NCBI GenBank assembly: GCA_965220075.1
Contig: OZ244806.1
Location: forward strand, 2,790,001-2,854,000
Length of the DNA: 64,000 bases
Reading direction: 5' to 3'
From: G965220075 sp965220075
GTDB taxonomy: Bacteria; Chloroflexota; UBA11872
This document shows positions 51,600 through 61,541 of this stretch, in pieces; the stretch's first letter is position 1, and each line of letters starts with the position of its first letter. Under the pieces are notes generated by a model. That model was given only the letters and a program-made list of their open reading frames with translations, was not told where the DNA came from and searched no databases. Made by a program: the position numbers and the translations under genes.

Positions 51600-54500
51600 T
51601 CACGTTGCGGCAGGAACTTGGCCGGCGCGATTCAACACCCAGGCGCCACGCTCATTATCGTGCGGATAAACTGCAGTATTTCTAACCTCTAAACCCGGAA
51701 TCAAATCAAGATAGCTAAGGGGACTAAAGGCTCCCCGTATGTCCGGAAACGCGTCAGGATCATAGAACGCGAGATCTGTGCCGCTTTCACCCAATGACGA
51801 CACTACCGACCCGAGCGACGGACAGCCTGCAAGAAAAAGACCCTCGCAGTTACGGGAGATATCAACTAACGAGAATTGGTTGGTCAGAAACGCGGCCCCA
51901 ATGTATCTAACATTATACATGACAGGCAGTCCCGTGAGCCTCGTTACTTCCCAGGGATTGACGCGTCCAGTCGTCAGAACCACGGTGTTGGCAGGTACCG
52001 ACGTCCCCAGCCACCTAAGATACATTCGCTCCTGCTGTCTGTCGGTTAGGGACGACCGTATATCGTTGACATTCACGAGCATGTTGTGACTTGCCGCGAA
52101 GAGGCTAACAACTAGAATCGTCGTCACGCTGACTTGCGCAAGGCGTGGAATCGACCGCGCGACTGTAGGAACACCATGAGGCGCAGCAGCAGCCGATCTT
52201 GTTGCATATGCTATCGCAACGCCAAAGCCAATGTAGAAGATAATTAGTAATGGGAGTAAATGCCTTGCCTGTAGAATAGTAATCGAGTCGAAGGCAAGGG
52301 TAATACCCGCTGCATAGGGCAAGATAGCAACGAAGGATAGGCGAAATGGCCGTGAGATGACTGCGAGAATAATAGGGAGAGCAAGGCTAAACCCCAAGAG
52401 CGCGGGCTGGTCTAGGAAGCTCCCGAAGATCGGTACCTGCGGCGGGTAATCAGTTGTCGCCCGCGCTGCGGGAGCGACAAGTGAGAATGCTATGGATAGA
52501 GCCACGGCCATCACGATCATGCCAAGGAGCCTGGTAACGGCTTGGCCTAGTGGACGTGAGCTCAGGAGTCCGATAGCGAGGGCAATCCAGGTTGCCGGGA
52601 TCAGCCACACGGCGAAAGGAATTTGGGTGAGAGTCATCGCCGTCAGGCGCGCGATGATCAGATGCATGTTGCGGAGGAACTCTAGCGCCAGAAGCGGCCA
52701 ATTGGATTCAAGTGAACTCAAGCCATAAGAAGGAAATACATAGGCAAACACCATCCCTCGATTGGTAGCGTAATAGTGAGGGTTACCCGTGACACGAGCG
52801 ATGGACTCGACCGCAATCATCACAGCGAATAGGGCAAGTATTGGTGTTAGCGCTGGGATGAGAGAGGAGGGAGTGAAGCGCTGATGTTCCCTATAGTGAG
52901 ATCTGAGGGAAAGTAAAGCGTACAGAAACGTCCAAGCGAACGCTCCAGCGAACCAGCCGGTGCTACGGTCGGTGACGAGGGCCCCTACGCACAAGCCGAA
53001 GGCGAGACCGCGGAATATCGTGTAGCGCTTTAGGAGTAGTACGAATAGCCAAAGGCTCAAGGAGAGGATGAAGAGGCCGAGTCCGTCTGACATCATGAGA
53101 AGGCTGTATTCGATCGCAAGAGGAGTGATCGCGAGGAGAAGGCCGCTAACTAGTGCCGCGAGCCTCGATCCAGTGGCGGCATGCGTGGCCAGTGACAGGA
53201 CGACGCAAGCTAGGCTCCCTAGAAAGGCGGAGGTCCAACTGAATGCCACCAGCCCGGCAGCGGCGCCCAGGACCGCCATGAGGGCAGCGGCGAACGGGAC
53301 AAGGATCGCAGTGTCCGCCATCGTGCCGAAAAAGGCGAGGCCCTCAGGAGCGACGGCTGTGAGTTCGCCGGCCATTCGGAGGTATTGATCACTGTCGTGA
53401 CCGCTACCAAGTAGCTGCCACGGTGTGTAGGTGTAGCTCAGTAGAGGGGCAGATCGTGAAAGCATTGCGGTGGCGAATACGAGCGCGAGACATATCGGCC
53501 AGCCGAGCCGGGCCTGAAGGAAGATATTGGCAAAATATTGAGTCGAACTGTGGGCGACTGCAGCGCCCCCGCCGATCGGCGCACGTAGTGCTTGTGGAAG
53601 CGGCCATCGTGTTGAAAGCGGAACGTGCGAGCGGAGCATGCTCCATACAGACTCTACTCCAAACTCACCAGCACGAATCGCCGCTCCAGCCGAAGCTGCG
53701 ACCGCCTCGACGGCATGACGAGGACCAGCGTCGATCGCGAGTTTCAACGCCATTGTGATAGGAATAAGAGCTATGATAGATGCCCAGAACAGTGGTGACG
53801 TATGGGGCTGAGAATCCCAAGCGGCCGCGCGCGATAGGAGTGCGAGCGCGATCGCTAGGAGACCGGCATAGATTGCCGTATTTGGAAACGGGTGGGCGGC
53901 GATAGGAGTTTTGGGAGCTCGGCGCGCGATGTGCCGGAATAGGACAACGTAGGCAGGCATAGATAGTAAGAGGGCTAAGCTGTACGCGGCGGTGGCAATC
54001 GGTGAATTTAGGAATAGCGAACGCCATATATCCAAGCCCCGTGCTCGCGTGAACAACGACAGTGTAAGATCAATGTGCGGACCTGTCGGTATGCCGTTAG
54101 TTCTAATTCGACCAGAAAGTGAGTTCAGCAACGATACTGGAAAAGACAGCTTCGCAGGGCTGTGTGAAGGCACCGCTGCCGTTAGCGTATAGGTGGTACC
54201 GGCGGAACTCTGGATTGGGTCGAATTCCCAAATGAGAGTGCGACGCTCCTGTGATGGCGAGAGGGAGAGGACTGCTTGCCGTACAATCTCACCGCGAAAC
54301 TCACCGTGCGTAAGCCTGAGTTCCAGATGGGCGGGTTGATGACTCTCGTCAAGCCTACGGATGGGCAGGGTGATGGCACCGAGATATGAATCGGAGCTCG
54401 TAAAGGTCTGTTCGATTGCTCCGCCGCTTGAGATTGGCCCGAGGGCTAAATCTTCCGGTGGAGGAGCATTCCCCATCCGACCGTGCCATTCAGTCGATCG

Positions 54501-54605
54501 GACGAGCGTCACCGCGACTAAAATCATCGCAAGTGCGATGGCTGTGGCTGCTAGCGCGATTACGGCTGGATGAAGGAGTCTGGCGACGGTGCGACTATGC
54601 CTCAT
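51600..54605 (-). CDS. Very large polytopic membrane protein, GT-C/ArnT-like
   Basis: 1001 residues. N-terminal TM followed by a beta-rich extracytoplasmic domain (about 45-190), then 16 or more TM helices between about 205 and 870, and a final extracytoplasmic domain. The GT-C hallmark may be the DSDQYLRMA segment after a TM (acidic D-x-D near the first large loop) in the middle part. Lipid-linked sugar to acceptor transferase is the probable activity. ATGA overlap with the hydrolase gene. Lower GC than flanking genes. Confidence 0.6.
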   Translation of the reverse strand: MRHSRTVARLLHPAVIALAATAIALAMILVAVTLVRSTEWHGRMGNAPPPEDLALGPISSGGAIEQTFTSSDSYLGAITLPIRRLDESHQPAHLELRLTHGEFRGEIVRQAVLSLSPSQERRTLIWEFDPIQSSAGTTYTLTAAVPSHSPAKLSFPVSLLNSLSGRIRTNGIPTGPHIDLTLSLFTRARGLDIWRSLFLNSPIATAAYSLALLLSMPAYVVLFRHIARRAPKTPIAAHPFPNTAIYAGLLAIALALLSRAAAWDSQPHTSPLFWASIIALIPITMALKLAIDAGPRHAVEAVAASAGAAIRAGEFGVESVWSMLRSHVPLSTRWPLPQALRAPIGGGAAVAHSSTQYFANIFLQARLGWPICLALVFATAMLSRSAPLLSYTYTPWQLLGSGHDSDQYLRMAGELTAVAPEGLAFFGTMADTAILVPFAAALMAVLGAAAGLVAFSWTSAFLGSLACVVLSLATHAATGSRLAALVSGLLLAITPLAIEYSLLMMSDGLGLFILSLSLWLFVLLLKRYTIFRGLAFGLCVGALVTDRSTGWFAGAFAWTFLYALLSLRSHYREHQRFTPSSLIPALTPILALFAVMIAVESIARVTGNPHYYATNRGMVFAYVFPSYGLSSLESNWPLLALEFLRNMHLIIARLTAMTLTQIPFAVWLIPATWIALAIGLLSSRPLGQAVTRLLGMIVMAVALSIAFSLVAPAARATTDYPPQVPIFGSFLDQPALLGFSLALPIILAVISRPFRLSFVAILPYAAGITLAFDSITILQARHLLPLLIIFYIGFGVAIAYATRSAAAAPHGVPTVARSIPRLAQVSVTTILVVSLFAASHNMLVNVNDIRSSLTDRQQERMYLRWLGTSVPANTVVLTTGRVNPWEVTRLTGLPVMYNVRYIGAAFLTNQFSLVDISRNCEGLFLAGCPSLGSVVSSLGESGTDLAFYDPDAFPDIRGAFSPLSYLDLIPGLEVRNTAVYPHDNERGAWVLNRAGQVPAAT

Positions 54606-55903
54606 TTATCGTCGCTATTAGGACGGCCGTGCCCGATGTCGGCCAAAAACATGTCGAGAACGTGCTCGGATATGGCGTGATCCGGATTCGAATCAATTAC
54701 GACTTCGAAAGAGCCAGGTCCTACCACCTCGAGACGGTCTTGTAGGGCGTCTTCGTAACTCTTCGCGGCGCGTCCGGCAAAGCAACACCAGTCGAATTCG
54801 ATCTGCACCTGAACATGTCGACGCCCTTCGCCATAGGATGCCATAAGATAGAGATCTAAATAGTTCGCGATGTCGTACAGGGGACGAACCCTTTGCTCGA
54901 AGTCGCCTCGGTCGGCTGGAGTTCGAAGATACCTCGGCAGCGATCCGGCGATAGAGTAGCTCAATCGGATTCGATCATCGATCGCTGGATATAGGACGGA
55001 GGTCCATCCGCCACCGGAGTATCCGAGCATGACGACATCTGAGAATGAATAGGCGTCCAGAGCGTAATTGAGCGATTTCATAATTGGCTCGACGAAGTAC
55101 AACATGACGGGCAGTCCATTGGCATGGAGGACCGAAAAGTCGCCGTGGCTATTGAGGTCTACGTCAGATCCATCGGGGAGACGGACCGTGGGACTGTTGT
55201 TAGGTGGAAAAAGAGGCATCGAGAGCGCGAGTACGGGAAAACCTCGTTGAAGCAGCCAGCCGATGATGTGCCGGTCATGCCAAAAGTGTCCGATGTGTCC
55301 AGTGTGGTAGATAATGAGGGTGGAATTGAAGTGCTGAGGCAAAAATAGATATGCCGTGGCTAGGAGTCCTTGCGGCATGTGTGTGGTGAGAATATCGGCA
55401 GGGTCCGAAATCCCGGCATCTTCAAAGAGCGGGTCCACGATATTTTGTTGGATGTCGCCGGGGTGTTCGTCCCACGGTATTCGATGATCTCCCCATATAA
55501 ATCGTAGGAGTTCCTTGCGCTTGGCTTCGAGCATGACGGAGTCGTGCAAGCGCATATGGTCGGTATGCACGCTATGTATGAGATGGCCGTCTTTGTGTCG
55601 AGTCCAGACGCCGTTTGAGTCAAAGAATGCGATCCAGTTATGCAGCTTACGCCACATCAACAGTCCGTTTGTCGTGTGTTGGTAGGCGTTTCCGCGTATG
55701 GCATCGTGATGTTCGTTTTCGAGGCAATCGCCTACGATGTCTGGTGCTGAACTGTGGAATGTCTCAAAGCCGAGGACAAATGAACAGTCAGACGGGTTCG
55801 GAGGAGGAGCTAGGGAATTGAGCAATATAAGCAGCGTGACGATGCCGCTTACTGCGTGGTAGCGGTAGGGCCGGAACTGGCCTATCAGGGAGGGGGTGTG
55901 CAT
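54602..55903 (-). CDS. Membrane-tethered alpha/beta hydrolase with Chloroflexota-type N-terminal module
   Basis: 433 residues from ATG 55903. TM at about 15-32, then a ~70-residue module VGDCLENEHHDAIRGNAYQH followed by TTNGLLMWRKLHNWIAFFDS, an N-terminal pattern common in extracellular proteins of Chloroflexota, then an alpha/beta hydrolase: nucleophile elbow VMLGYSGGGW (GxSxG) at about 290-300, and a candidate His in SNPDHAISEH near the C-terminus. Likely an extracytoplasmic esterase or peptidase acting on a glycan or lipid. ATGA overlap with the GT-C gene. Confidence 0.7.
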   Translation of the reverse strand: MHTPSLIGQFRPYRYHAVSGIVTLLILLNSLAPPPNPSDCSFVLGFETFHSSAPDIVGDCLENEHHDAIRGNAYQHTTNGLLMWRKLHNWIAFFDSNGVWTRHKDGHLIHSVHTDHMRLHDSVMLEAKRKELLRFIWGDHRIPWDEHPGDIQQNIVDPLFEDAGISDPADILTTHMPQGLLATAYLFLPQHFNSTLIIYHTGHIGHFWHDRHIIGWLLQRGFPVLALSMPLFPPNNSPTVRLPDGSDVDLNSHGDFSVLHANGLPVMLYFVEPIMKSLNYALDAYSFSDVVMLGYSGGGWTSVLYPAIDDRIRLSYSIAGSLPRYLRTPADRGDFEQRVRPLYDIANYLDLYLMASYGEGRRHVQVQIEFDWCCFAGRAAKSYEDALQDRLEVVGPGSFEVVIDSNPDHAISEHVLDMFLADIGHGRPNSDDK

Positions 55904-56511
55904 GACAGGACGGTGAGGACGACGCAGCGCGAGGGAGGTGCATATTGGCGCGTGTCTTCGATTCGAAGTGTCTGGCTCACCAAATCGACCAGGGCCTTGC
56001 GCGGGCGCATCCACTTTCCCGGGTCGTTTCGAATCAGTACCCCTTGCGCCCAATTGGCCGAATCCGGATCGGGGTCGGTAATGACGATCCGGGAGCGCAC
56101 GAAGCGGGCGAGCAAGCGGAGCAGGTCGGTGCATTGATCATCATCGAGGTGGTGGAGAAGGCTTATGACCATCGCCTTGTCGAAGTGCTTCTCGGGAAAC
56201 ACCTGTCCAAGCTCCTGAACGCGCATCGCGAGAAATGTGCGGGAGTGGCACCCCCGAACTCGACGGGCATATCGGATGCGCGCCGCGGCGGTGTCAATCC
56301 CGACGTACGATCCAGGCGCCAGCCGAGAATAGACCCCGGTGCCACAGCCGACGTCGAGGACTCGCTCGGTCTCGCGAGCCTGAAGGAAAGGCTCGATCGC
56401 GGGCGAGTACCAGCCGCCGTTCACGATCCACTTCGCCGCGTCGTAGGCGAGATAGCGGAAGATCGTGGGTGCGTCTCGAACGCCCAATGATCCGTAGGTG
56501 TCTGGTGTCAC
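55885..56511 (-). CDS. Class I SAM-dependent methyltransferase
   Basis: 208 residues: VLDVGCGTGVYSRLAPGSYV, GIDTAAARIRYARR, then DKAMVISLLHHLDDDQC. The 3' end overlaps the start of the hydrolase gene by 19 bp, so an operon hydrolase plus GT-C plus this enzyme is likely. Similar enzymes methylate glycolipid headgroups or polysaccharide ends. Confidence 0.85.
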   Translation of the reverse strand: MTPDTYGSLGVRDAPTIFRYLAYDAAKWIVNGGWYSPAIEPFLQARETERVLDVGCGTGVYSRLAPGSYVGIDTAAARIRYARRVRGCHSRTFLAMRVQELGQVFPEKHFDKAMVISLLHHLDDDQCTDLLRLLARFVRSRIVITDPDPDSANWAQGVLIRNDPGKWMRPRKALVDLVSQTLRIEDTRQYAPPSRCVVLTVLSCTPPP

Positions 56512-56664
56512 GCGTCTTCAGCGCCCTTGCGATCGGTGGCCAGCCGTGAGCGTATAACACGATCTGGCCGCCATGCGATCCAGCCCGGACATCCTGAGGC
56601 GGCGACGCGCCGGGGTCGGGAATCCGAGTGGCATGATGGCGTGTCTGGAACGACGCCCGGTCCA

Positions 56665-57673
56665 ATGAGAACGCCCGATACTCAACGTTTGCCCGCAGCG
56701 CCGCTTGATGGCGCCGCGACGCCCGACATCAGCGTTGTCGTTCCCCTGTACGACGAGGCGGGTAACGTGGCGCCTCTGTGGGATGAGTTGCGGACCGCGC
56801 TGAGTGATCGCCGGTTTGAGGTCATCTTCGTAGACGACGGTTCCCCGGAGTCGACTTGGCGCGAGATCGCCGTCCTGGCGGACGCCAATGCGCCGGTCAG
56901 GGCGATTCAGCTGGCCCGGAACTACGGTCAAGCAGCGGCGCTCGCGGCAGGGGTGGTCGATGCGCGGGCACCGGTGGTAGTCACTATCGACGGTGACGGG
57001 CAGAATGATCCCAAGGATATTCCGGCTCTGCTCGACCGCCTCAACGAGGGGTATGAGGTCGTCACAGGGTGGCGCCAGGCACGCCAGGGCGCCTTGCTGA
57101 CGCGACGGTTGCCGTCATGGACCGCGAATTGGCTGATTGGCCGCGTGATGGGTGGGCGGCTCCACGATCACGGGTGCGGACTGAAGGCGATCCGCCGGGA
57201 GCTGTTCGCCGACATTCAGCTCTACGGCGAAGGGCACCGAATCTTCCTGGCGCAGGCGATCCAGCTGGGCGCAACGATCGCGGAAGTTCCGGTCACCGAC
57301 CGCCCACGCCCACCGGGGACGATCCAAATACGGCCTGGGGCGGACGTGGCGAGTGCTGCTCGACTTGCTGGCGCTCCGGTTCCTGGCCTCCTACGCCGTG
57401 AAGCCGATACACGTATTCGGAGGCTTCGGCTTTGCCTTCATTCTGGCCGCCGTCGGGATCGCCCTGGGGCTATTCATCTGGCGGCTCCTTGGAGGCGGCT
57501 TCATCATCCAGACGCCTCTGACACTGCTGGCGGCGGTGCTCCTGATCGTGGGCATCCAGCTGGTGCTGCTGGGCCTGCTCGCCGAGCTCCTGGTGCGTCT
57601 CTATCAACAGGCAGGCGGCACTCCGGTCTATCGCGTGAGGCGCCGCGCGGGCGGTGCGGACGACGGCGACTAG
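56665..57673 (+). pseudogene. Dolichol-phosphate-mannose-synthase-like GT2, frameshifted
   Basis: Residues from ATG 56665: SVVVPLYDEAGNVAPLWDEL, FVDDGSPESTW, VTIDGDGQNDPKDI (D-x-D), HGCGLKAIRRELF, all GT2/DPM1 landmarks. Around 57309-57311 (CCC) the frame breaks: reading one base less continues HRGRSKYGLGRTWRVLLDLL, ALRFLASYAVKPIHVFGGFG, then two TM helices to a stop at 57671. The original protein was about 335 residues with the two-helix C-terminus of DPM1-type glycan precursors. Could be a one-base assembly or sequencing error in a homopolymer. Confidence 0.85.
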
Positions 57674-60600
57674 CCCCTGCGACGCCACCGCAACACGAGT
57701 GCCAGAGAGGCCAGGGCGGCGGTGGCTGAAACGGCGACGGCGGCCACAAACAGGCGCTGCGGCCCAAAGGACACGTCGATCTCGAATGTACCGGTACGGT
57801 CCACCAGGTACGCGTTGGCATACGTATCCACCTTGAAGTGCGGGAGCGCTTGTCCGTCGACGCTCGCCTCCCATCCCTCGTGATATGACTCGTTGAACAC
57901 GAGCACGAACGGGGCTGGCGTGCGCACGCTCAAGCGGTAGCCGGTGGGCCCGCGGTCGAGGACTTGGATCGCGGCGTCACTGGAGAGGTCGCGTTGAGCT
58001 TGGTCGTCGAGCAGCAGCACGTAGTGCTCCCGGCCCTGCTGATGGAGGATCACCCGGGAGTCCGGTCGAAGCGGCGCCGTGCCTGTGTACCGGCCGCTGC
58101 CGCGAGGGGCTTCCCGCAAGAGCCGCGTCTGGCCGTCGACACGAACGGAGATCTGCGCGGGCGGCCCTGCCCCATCTCCGGCCGGATCGAGCGGATCCAG
58201 CAGCGCGACTATCTCGTAGTCGCCGGAGGTCGGCACGCGCGGGGACCACGCGAACGTTGAGCGTACGAGACTCGGATGCTCCGCAATCGCGAACGACGCT
58301 TCCTCGCCGTTGCGAAGATCGGGTGGGAATGGCGTGTAGAACGAAATCACGTTGCGGCCCGGCGCGAGCCGGACGCCTTGGATGCGGATCTCCGTCGAAG
58401 CGTCGGCCTCCAGCGGCTCCAGCCATAGAAGCTGCTCGTTGACGTAGACGTAGACGTCGCGCGCACGCGCATATGAGAGGACGTGCAGGCGCAATTCCGC
58501 GGCGGCCGGATTCTGACCATGGTTGGTAGCCACGTAGTGCTCACCATGTTGTACGCGGTGCCAGCGCCAGAAGCGGCCGTCGGGCAGGCGCTCTCGCGTG
58601 CCCCAGTCCTCCTCTCGGCCGACACTGACGGTGAAGGCTTCTGTCGTCACGGCCGCCGCGTCCACCAGCGTCCGCGTGTCCAAGAGTCTGAATGTAGGCG
58701 CGAGTCCGTCGACGCGAATGCGGGCGGCTTCCGACCCCGGCGCACGGTCTGCGACCAGCGGAAGCCGATCGAACCAGCCGGAACCGAGCATGCGGGCCGT
58801 GAGGCGCGCGTCGAGATCGGCCACGGCTACCAAATCCGGCGCCGCCCAGAAGCGGGGGCGTGGATCGGTGACGCGATACACGTCCCATTTGCCAAACGTG
58901 GCCGCCGGCTCGATGCCGGCTCGCGCAGCCAGAATTGCGGCCACGCGTTCGGGCGAGTCTTCTTCTCGGAAGACCGCGTCACTGTAGAAGTCGAATCGGA
59001 CGTCGCGCTCGTGCTGGACCCAGCCCACGCCCAGGCGCGCGAGCGTGGCCGCCACTGCGCCGGAGCGCTCATCCAAGAGATCGGTTTGGATTTGCTCGGT
59101 CAGCGGGCCGCTGGGATCGGGCGCGCCCTGCGAGACCTTCAGATAATCGGGCACGTGCTTGAACAGCACCGGCCGCCGGGTGCGCCATTGCAGGATGGAG
59201 CCGAATTCGGCGAACCCCCACTCGTAAAGCCAGGGCGCGTCGCCAGGGATGGTCAGCACGCGGCCCGGTCCGGGCTGATCGTCGAACCATGCGCCCGCCT
59301 GGTTCACGTGGTCGGGAATGTGGGCGTGGTTCGGGTTGAGGAACGTTCGCTCGTCCGCCGTGTTGAATCCCTGCCCGAGCACGAACGGGTAGGCATACAC
59401 GGGGCCGACCGCAACCGAAACAGCCAGGGCCAGCACGGCCGCCGCGCGGGTTCTCCAGCCCTGGCCGAGCCGGCGAGCATGGGCGAGCACTCGCACGGCC
59501 GCGCCGGCGACCGCGGGCGCCGCCAGCCCCAGCAGAACCGCGTAGCCCAATACGGTCCAGAGCGTGAACTTGAACCAGGGGCTTCGGACGATCCAGGCCC
59601 CTGGCACGTTGTGGAATACCCAGGCATAGGCTTCGCCCCAGGGTGCGTTTAGGCCTGCGCTCAGAAGCAGGCCGAGCGCCGCGAGCGTCACGAAGGGCGC
59701 CTTGGGCGTCCCGCGGCCGTGGAACGCGCCGACCACGGCCAGGGCCGGCAGCGCGTAGCCGAGCGCGACGAAGAACGGGCTTTCGAGAAACGTCGCCGAA
59801 AAGGTGCGATAGGGCTCAACGTGGCCCTGGTAGAAGGTCCAATCGCCCAGGAGCCGCACCACGTTGGACAGCGGGGTGTTCGCGCTCTGTCCTTCAAGGA
59901 ACTTGGCGCTCGTCTGCTGGAACGTGGCGATGTCGCCGTCGGCTGACGCACGCGAGATCCCGCCCGCCATGGGCACGATCCAGAACGCGTTCATGACCGC
60001 CCAGGCCACCGCCGTCGCCGCGCCCGCCGCGGTCACTCGCGCGGCCCTGCCTAGATCGCGCCGCGCGGCGGCACTGATCGCGGCCACGGTGAAGACGATC
60101 GGCAGCACGGCCGCGATTGCGAGCATCTCGCTGATGTTGTTGCCCATCGGCGCGGCCGCCAGCGAGACAAGCGCGGTAGCCAGAACCGCCCGGCGGTAGC
60201 CGGCGTCCGCCTGGAAGGTCCGGACCCAGATTCCCAGCGCGAAGGGCAGGATCGCGACACCCGCGATCAGCGGCTCCTTGTAGCCCATCCAGTTGGACAG
60301 GAGCCACAGATTGAACATGTAGAAGAGCACGGCGCTCAGGCACGCCACCCGCGCGTACGGACCTCGCGCGATGGCGCGCATGAGCCAATACATGCCAAGA
60401 CCAGGCAGCGTGAACCAGACGACAAACTGCACGGCCTGGGCCGCGGCGACGGACGCGCCGAGCCCCTGCAGCGCCGCCGCGATGAAGAGGGTTGGGAACC
60501 GCCCGGAGTCGAGAATGCGCTCGGCGCCTGTTCCAAGCTCGTCGTTCCAGGTGAACCAAAAGAGCCCGAATTCGCGCCAATTCGGCGGCAACATGAGATC

Positions 60601-60780
60601 GTCGGTGTTCAGCAGCGCGAACTCGCGGAACCAGAGCAATGGGGCCATTCCCAGAACCACAATCAGTGCGATGTCCTGGACGGTTGGCCGTTGGGCGGCG
60701 GCCAGAATTAGCCGGCTGCTCTTCGCTAATGTGCGGCTGCGGAACCGCGACCGACGCGCCGCCGCGACTAGATCCGGCAC
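57670..60780 (-). CDS. YfhO/GT-C-type giant membrane glycosyltransferase-like protein
   Basis: 1036 residues from GTG 60780. TM helices between about 35 and 430 and again at the extreme C-terminus; extended extracytoplasmic domain between 440 and 990 with jelly-roll-like strands (ARDVYVYVNEQLLWLEPLEA, RNVISFYTPFPPDLRNGEEA, and FNESYHEGWEASVDGQALPH before the last TM). ESYHEGW...DG is typical of YfhO and AftD-like proteins. Convergent with the frameshifted GT2 gene (4-bp overlap of stops); both likely act on polyprenyl-phosphate-linked sugars. Confidence 0.75.
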   Translation of the reverse strand: MPDLVAAARRSRFRSRTLAKSSRLILAAAQRPTVQDIALIVVLGMAPLLWFREFALLNTDDLMLPPNWREFGLFWFTWNDELGTGAERILDSGRFPTLFIAAALQGLGASVAAAQAVQFVVWFTLPGLGMYWLMRAIARGPYARVACLSAVLFYMFNLWLLSNWMGYKEPLIAGVAILPFALGIWVRTFQADAGYRRAVLATALVSLAAAPMGNNISEMLAIAAVLPIVFTVAAISAAARRDLGRAARVTAAGAATAVAWAVMNAFWIVPMAGGISRASADGDIATFQQTSAKFLEGQSANTPLSNVVRLLGDWTFYQGHVEPYRTFSATFLESPFFVALGYALPALAVVGAFHGRGTPKAPFVTLAALGLLLSAGLNAPWGEAYAWVFHNVPGAWIVRSPWFKFTLWTVLGYAVLLGLAAPAVAGAAVRVLAHARRLGQGWRTRAAAVLALAVSVAVGPVYAYPFVLGQGFNTADERTFLNPNHAHIPDHVNQAGAWFDDQPGPGRVLTIPGDAPWLYEWGFAEFGSILQWRTRRPVLFKHVPDYLKVSQGAPDPSGPLTEQIQTDLLDERSGAVAATLARLGVGWVQHERDVRFDFYSDAVFREEDSPERVAAILAARAGIEPAATFGKWDVYRVTDPRPRFWAAPDLVAVADLDARLTARMLGSGWFDRLPLVADRAPGSEAARIRVDGLAPTFRLLDTRTLVDAAAVTTEAFTVSVGREEDWGTRERLPDGRFWRWHRVQHGEHYVATNHGQNPAAAELRLHVLSYARARDVYVYVNEQLLWLEPLEADASTEIRIQGVRLAPGRNVISFYTPFPPDLRNGEEASFAIAEHPSLVRSTFAWSPRVPTSGDYEIVALLDPLDPAGDGAGPPAQISVRVDGQTRLLREAPRGSGRYTGTAPLRPDSRVILHQQGREHYVLLLDDQAQRDLSSDAAIQVLDRGPTGYRLSVRTPAPFVLVFNESYHEGWEASVDGQALPHFKVDTYANAYLVDRTGTFEIDVSFGPQRLFVAAVAVSATAALASLALVLRWRRRG

Positions 60781-60783
60781 GCG

Positions 60784-61026
60784 CTACGCCGTCGGCGTTC
60801 GACGACTATGGGCACGCCGCCACATCGCGGGACCGGTAGTGACGGCGCCGGTCACCCCGAGCGACGCAAGGCTGATGACCGCAGCCCGGACGAAGTTGGA
60901 CCGGGGGCCAGGTCGCAACTTGAGCCGGTAGCTCCCGGCGGCGGGAAGCTCGTACCCGCTGACGAACCCGTTCACCGTATCGCGCGGAAGCTCGCGCGCC
61001 CCACGGTTGCCGGCGACAGCCGGAAA
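60784..61026 (-). pseudogene. C-terminal fragment of a second YfhO-like protein
   Basis: About 80 codons without a start: RFPAVAGNRGARELPRDTVN, GFVSGYELPAAGSYRLKLRP, then VRAAVISLASLGVTGAVTT, a TM, to a stop at 60784. The pattern (DG...F.G.ELPAG.YR.... then C-terminal TM) matches the ends of YfhO/GT-C proteins. Lies 4 bp upstream of the intact gene, so an ancient tandem paralogue is likely. Confidence 0.55.
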
Positions 61027-61069
61027 GCGCAGTGCTGCGAGCTCTGCTGATCCGGCTGAATGCGGTGCA

Positions 61070-61285
61070 AACCAGCGTCAAGGTCACCGGCGAAGGTGAG
61101 GAACTCAGGGTGACTCGTTTTAGGCGACGCCCCAGAGTAGCAATGTCAGTACCCCGTAAGGCGGGAGGGAGACGAGCACGGCGATCGACGTTCCGGAAGG
61201 TGCGCCGTAGCCGGAGCTGCCGCGGGCCCATGCCGAGGTGTCCGCCGCGTTCGCGTCGAGCTCGCGGCTTCGGGTCGATGCGGTG
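61070..61285. repeat. Diverged duplication, copy B (copy A at 49352-49540)
   Basis: The GNAT-like 3' end (reading TGEGEELRVTRF on the plus strand) has no stop at the expected place, and the body of the acetyltransferase is missing. Confidence 0.7.
61120..61262 (-). pseudogene. GlgB-like C-terminal remnant, copy B
   Basis: Minus strand reads ELDANAADTSAWARGSSGYG, then APSGTSIAVLVSLPPYGVLT, LLLWGVA-stop, more intact than copy A and clearly like the C-terminal beta domain of GH13 branching enzymes. The remaining ~600 residues are absent. Confidence 0.6.
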
Positions 61286-61512
61286 GAGGGTAGTACGGGC
61301 GGCTCGATGCTCAGCGCTGTGTCGCGTGAAGCAACGCATTTTTGAGCCGAACCGTCAACACACGGAGCGCGGGGCGCATCCCAGTCACAATGAGATATAC
61401 GCAAGCAGCGGTGCATGCGTTCCCTCCCGCCCCGGAAGACGTTTGCATAACTCGATCAGGCTAAGGATGTCCGGGGATAACCCTGCGCGGTTTCAGGTTG
61501 GATGGGGCCTAG

Positions 61513-61532
61513 ATTCCCGCGTGCGCGGGAAT
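61513..61532. repeat. REP-like palindrome
   Basis: ATTCCCGCG and CGCGGGAAT arms (9 bp, perfect) around TG. The extended core TAGATTCCCGC...GCGGGAATGACG is a widespread intergenic element in high-GC bacteria; could also serve as a hairpin at the 3' end of transcripts. Confidence 0.65.
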
Positions 61533-61541
61533 GACGAGGGG

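Noticed and set aside
58483..59652. 389-codon plus-strand frame opposite the YfhO-like gene
   Set aside because: No start signal, shadow of the 1036-residue membrane protein.
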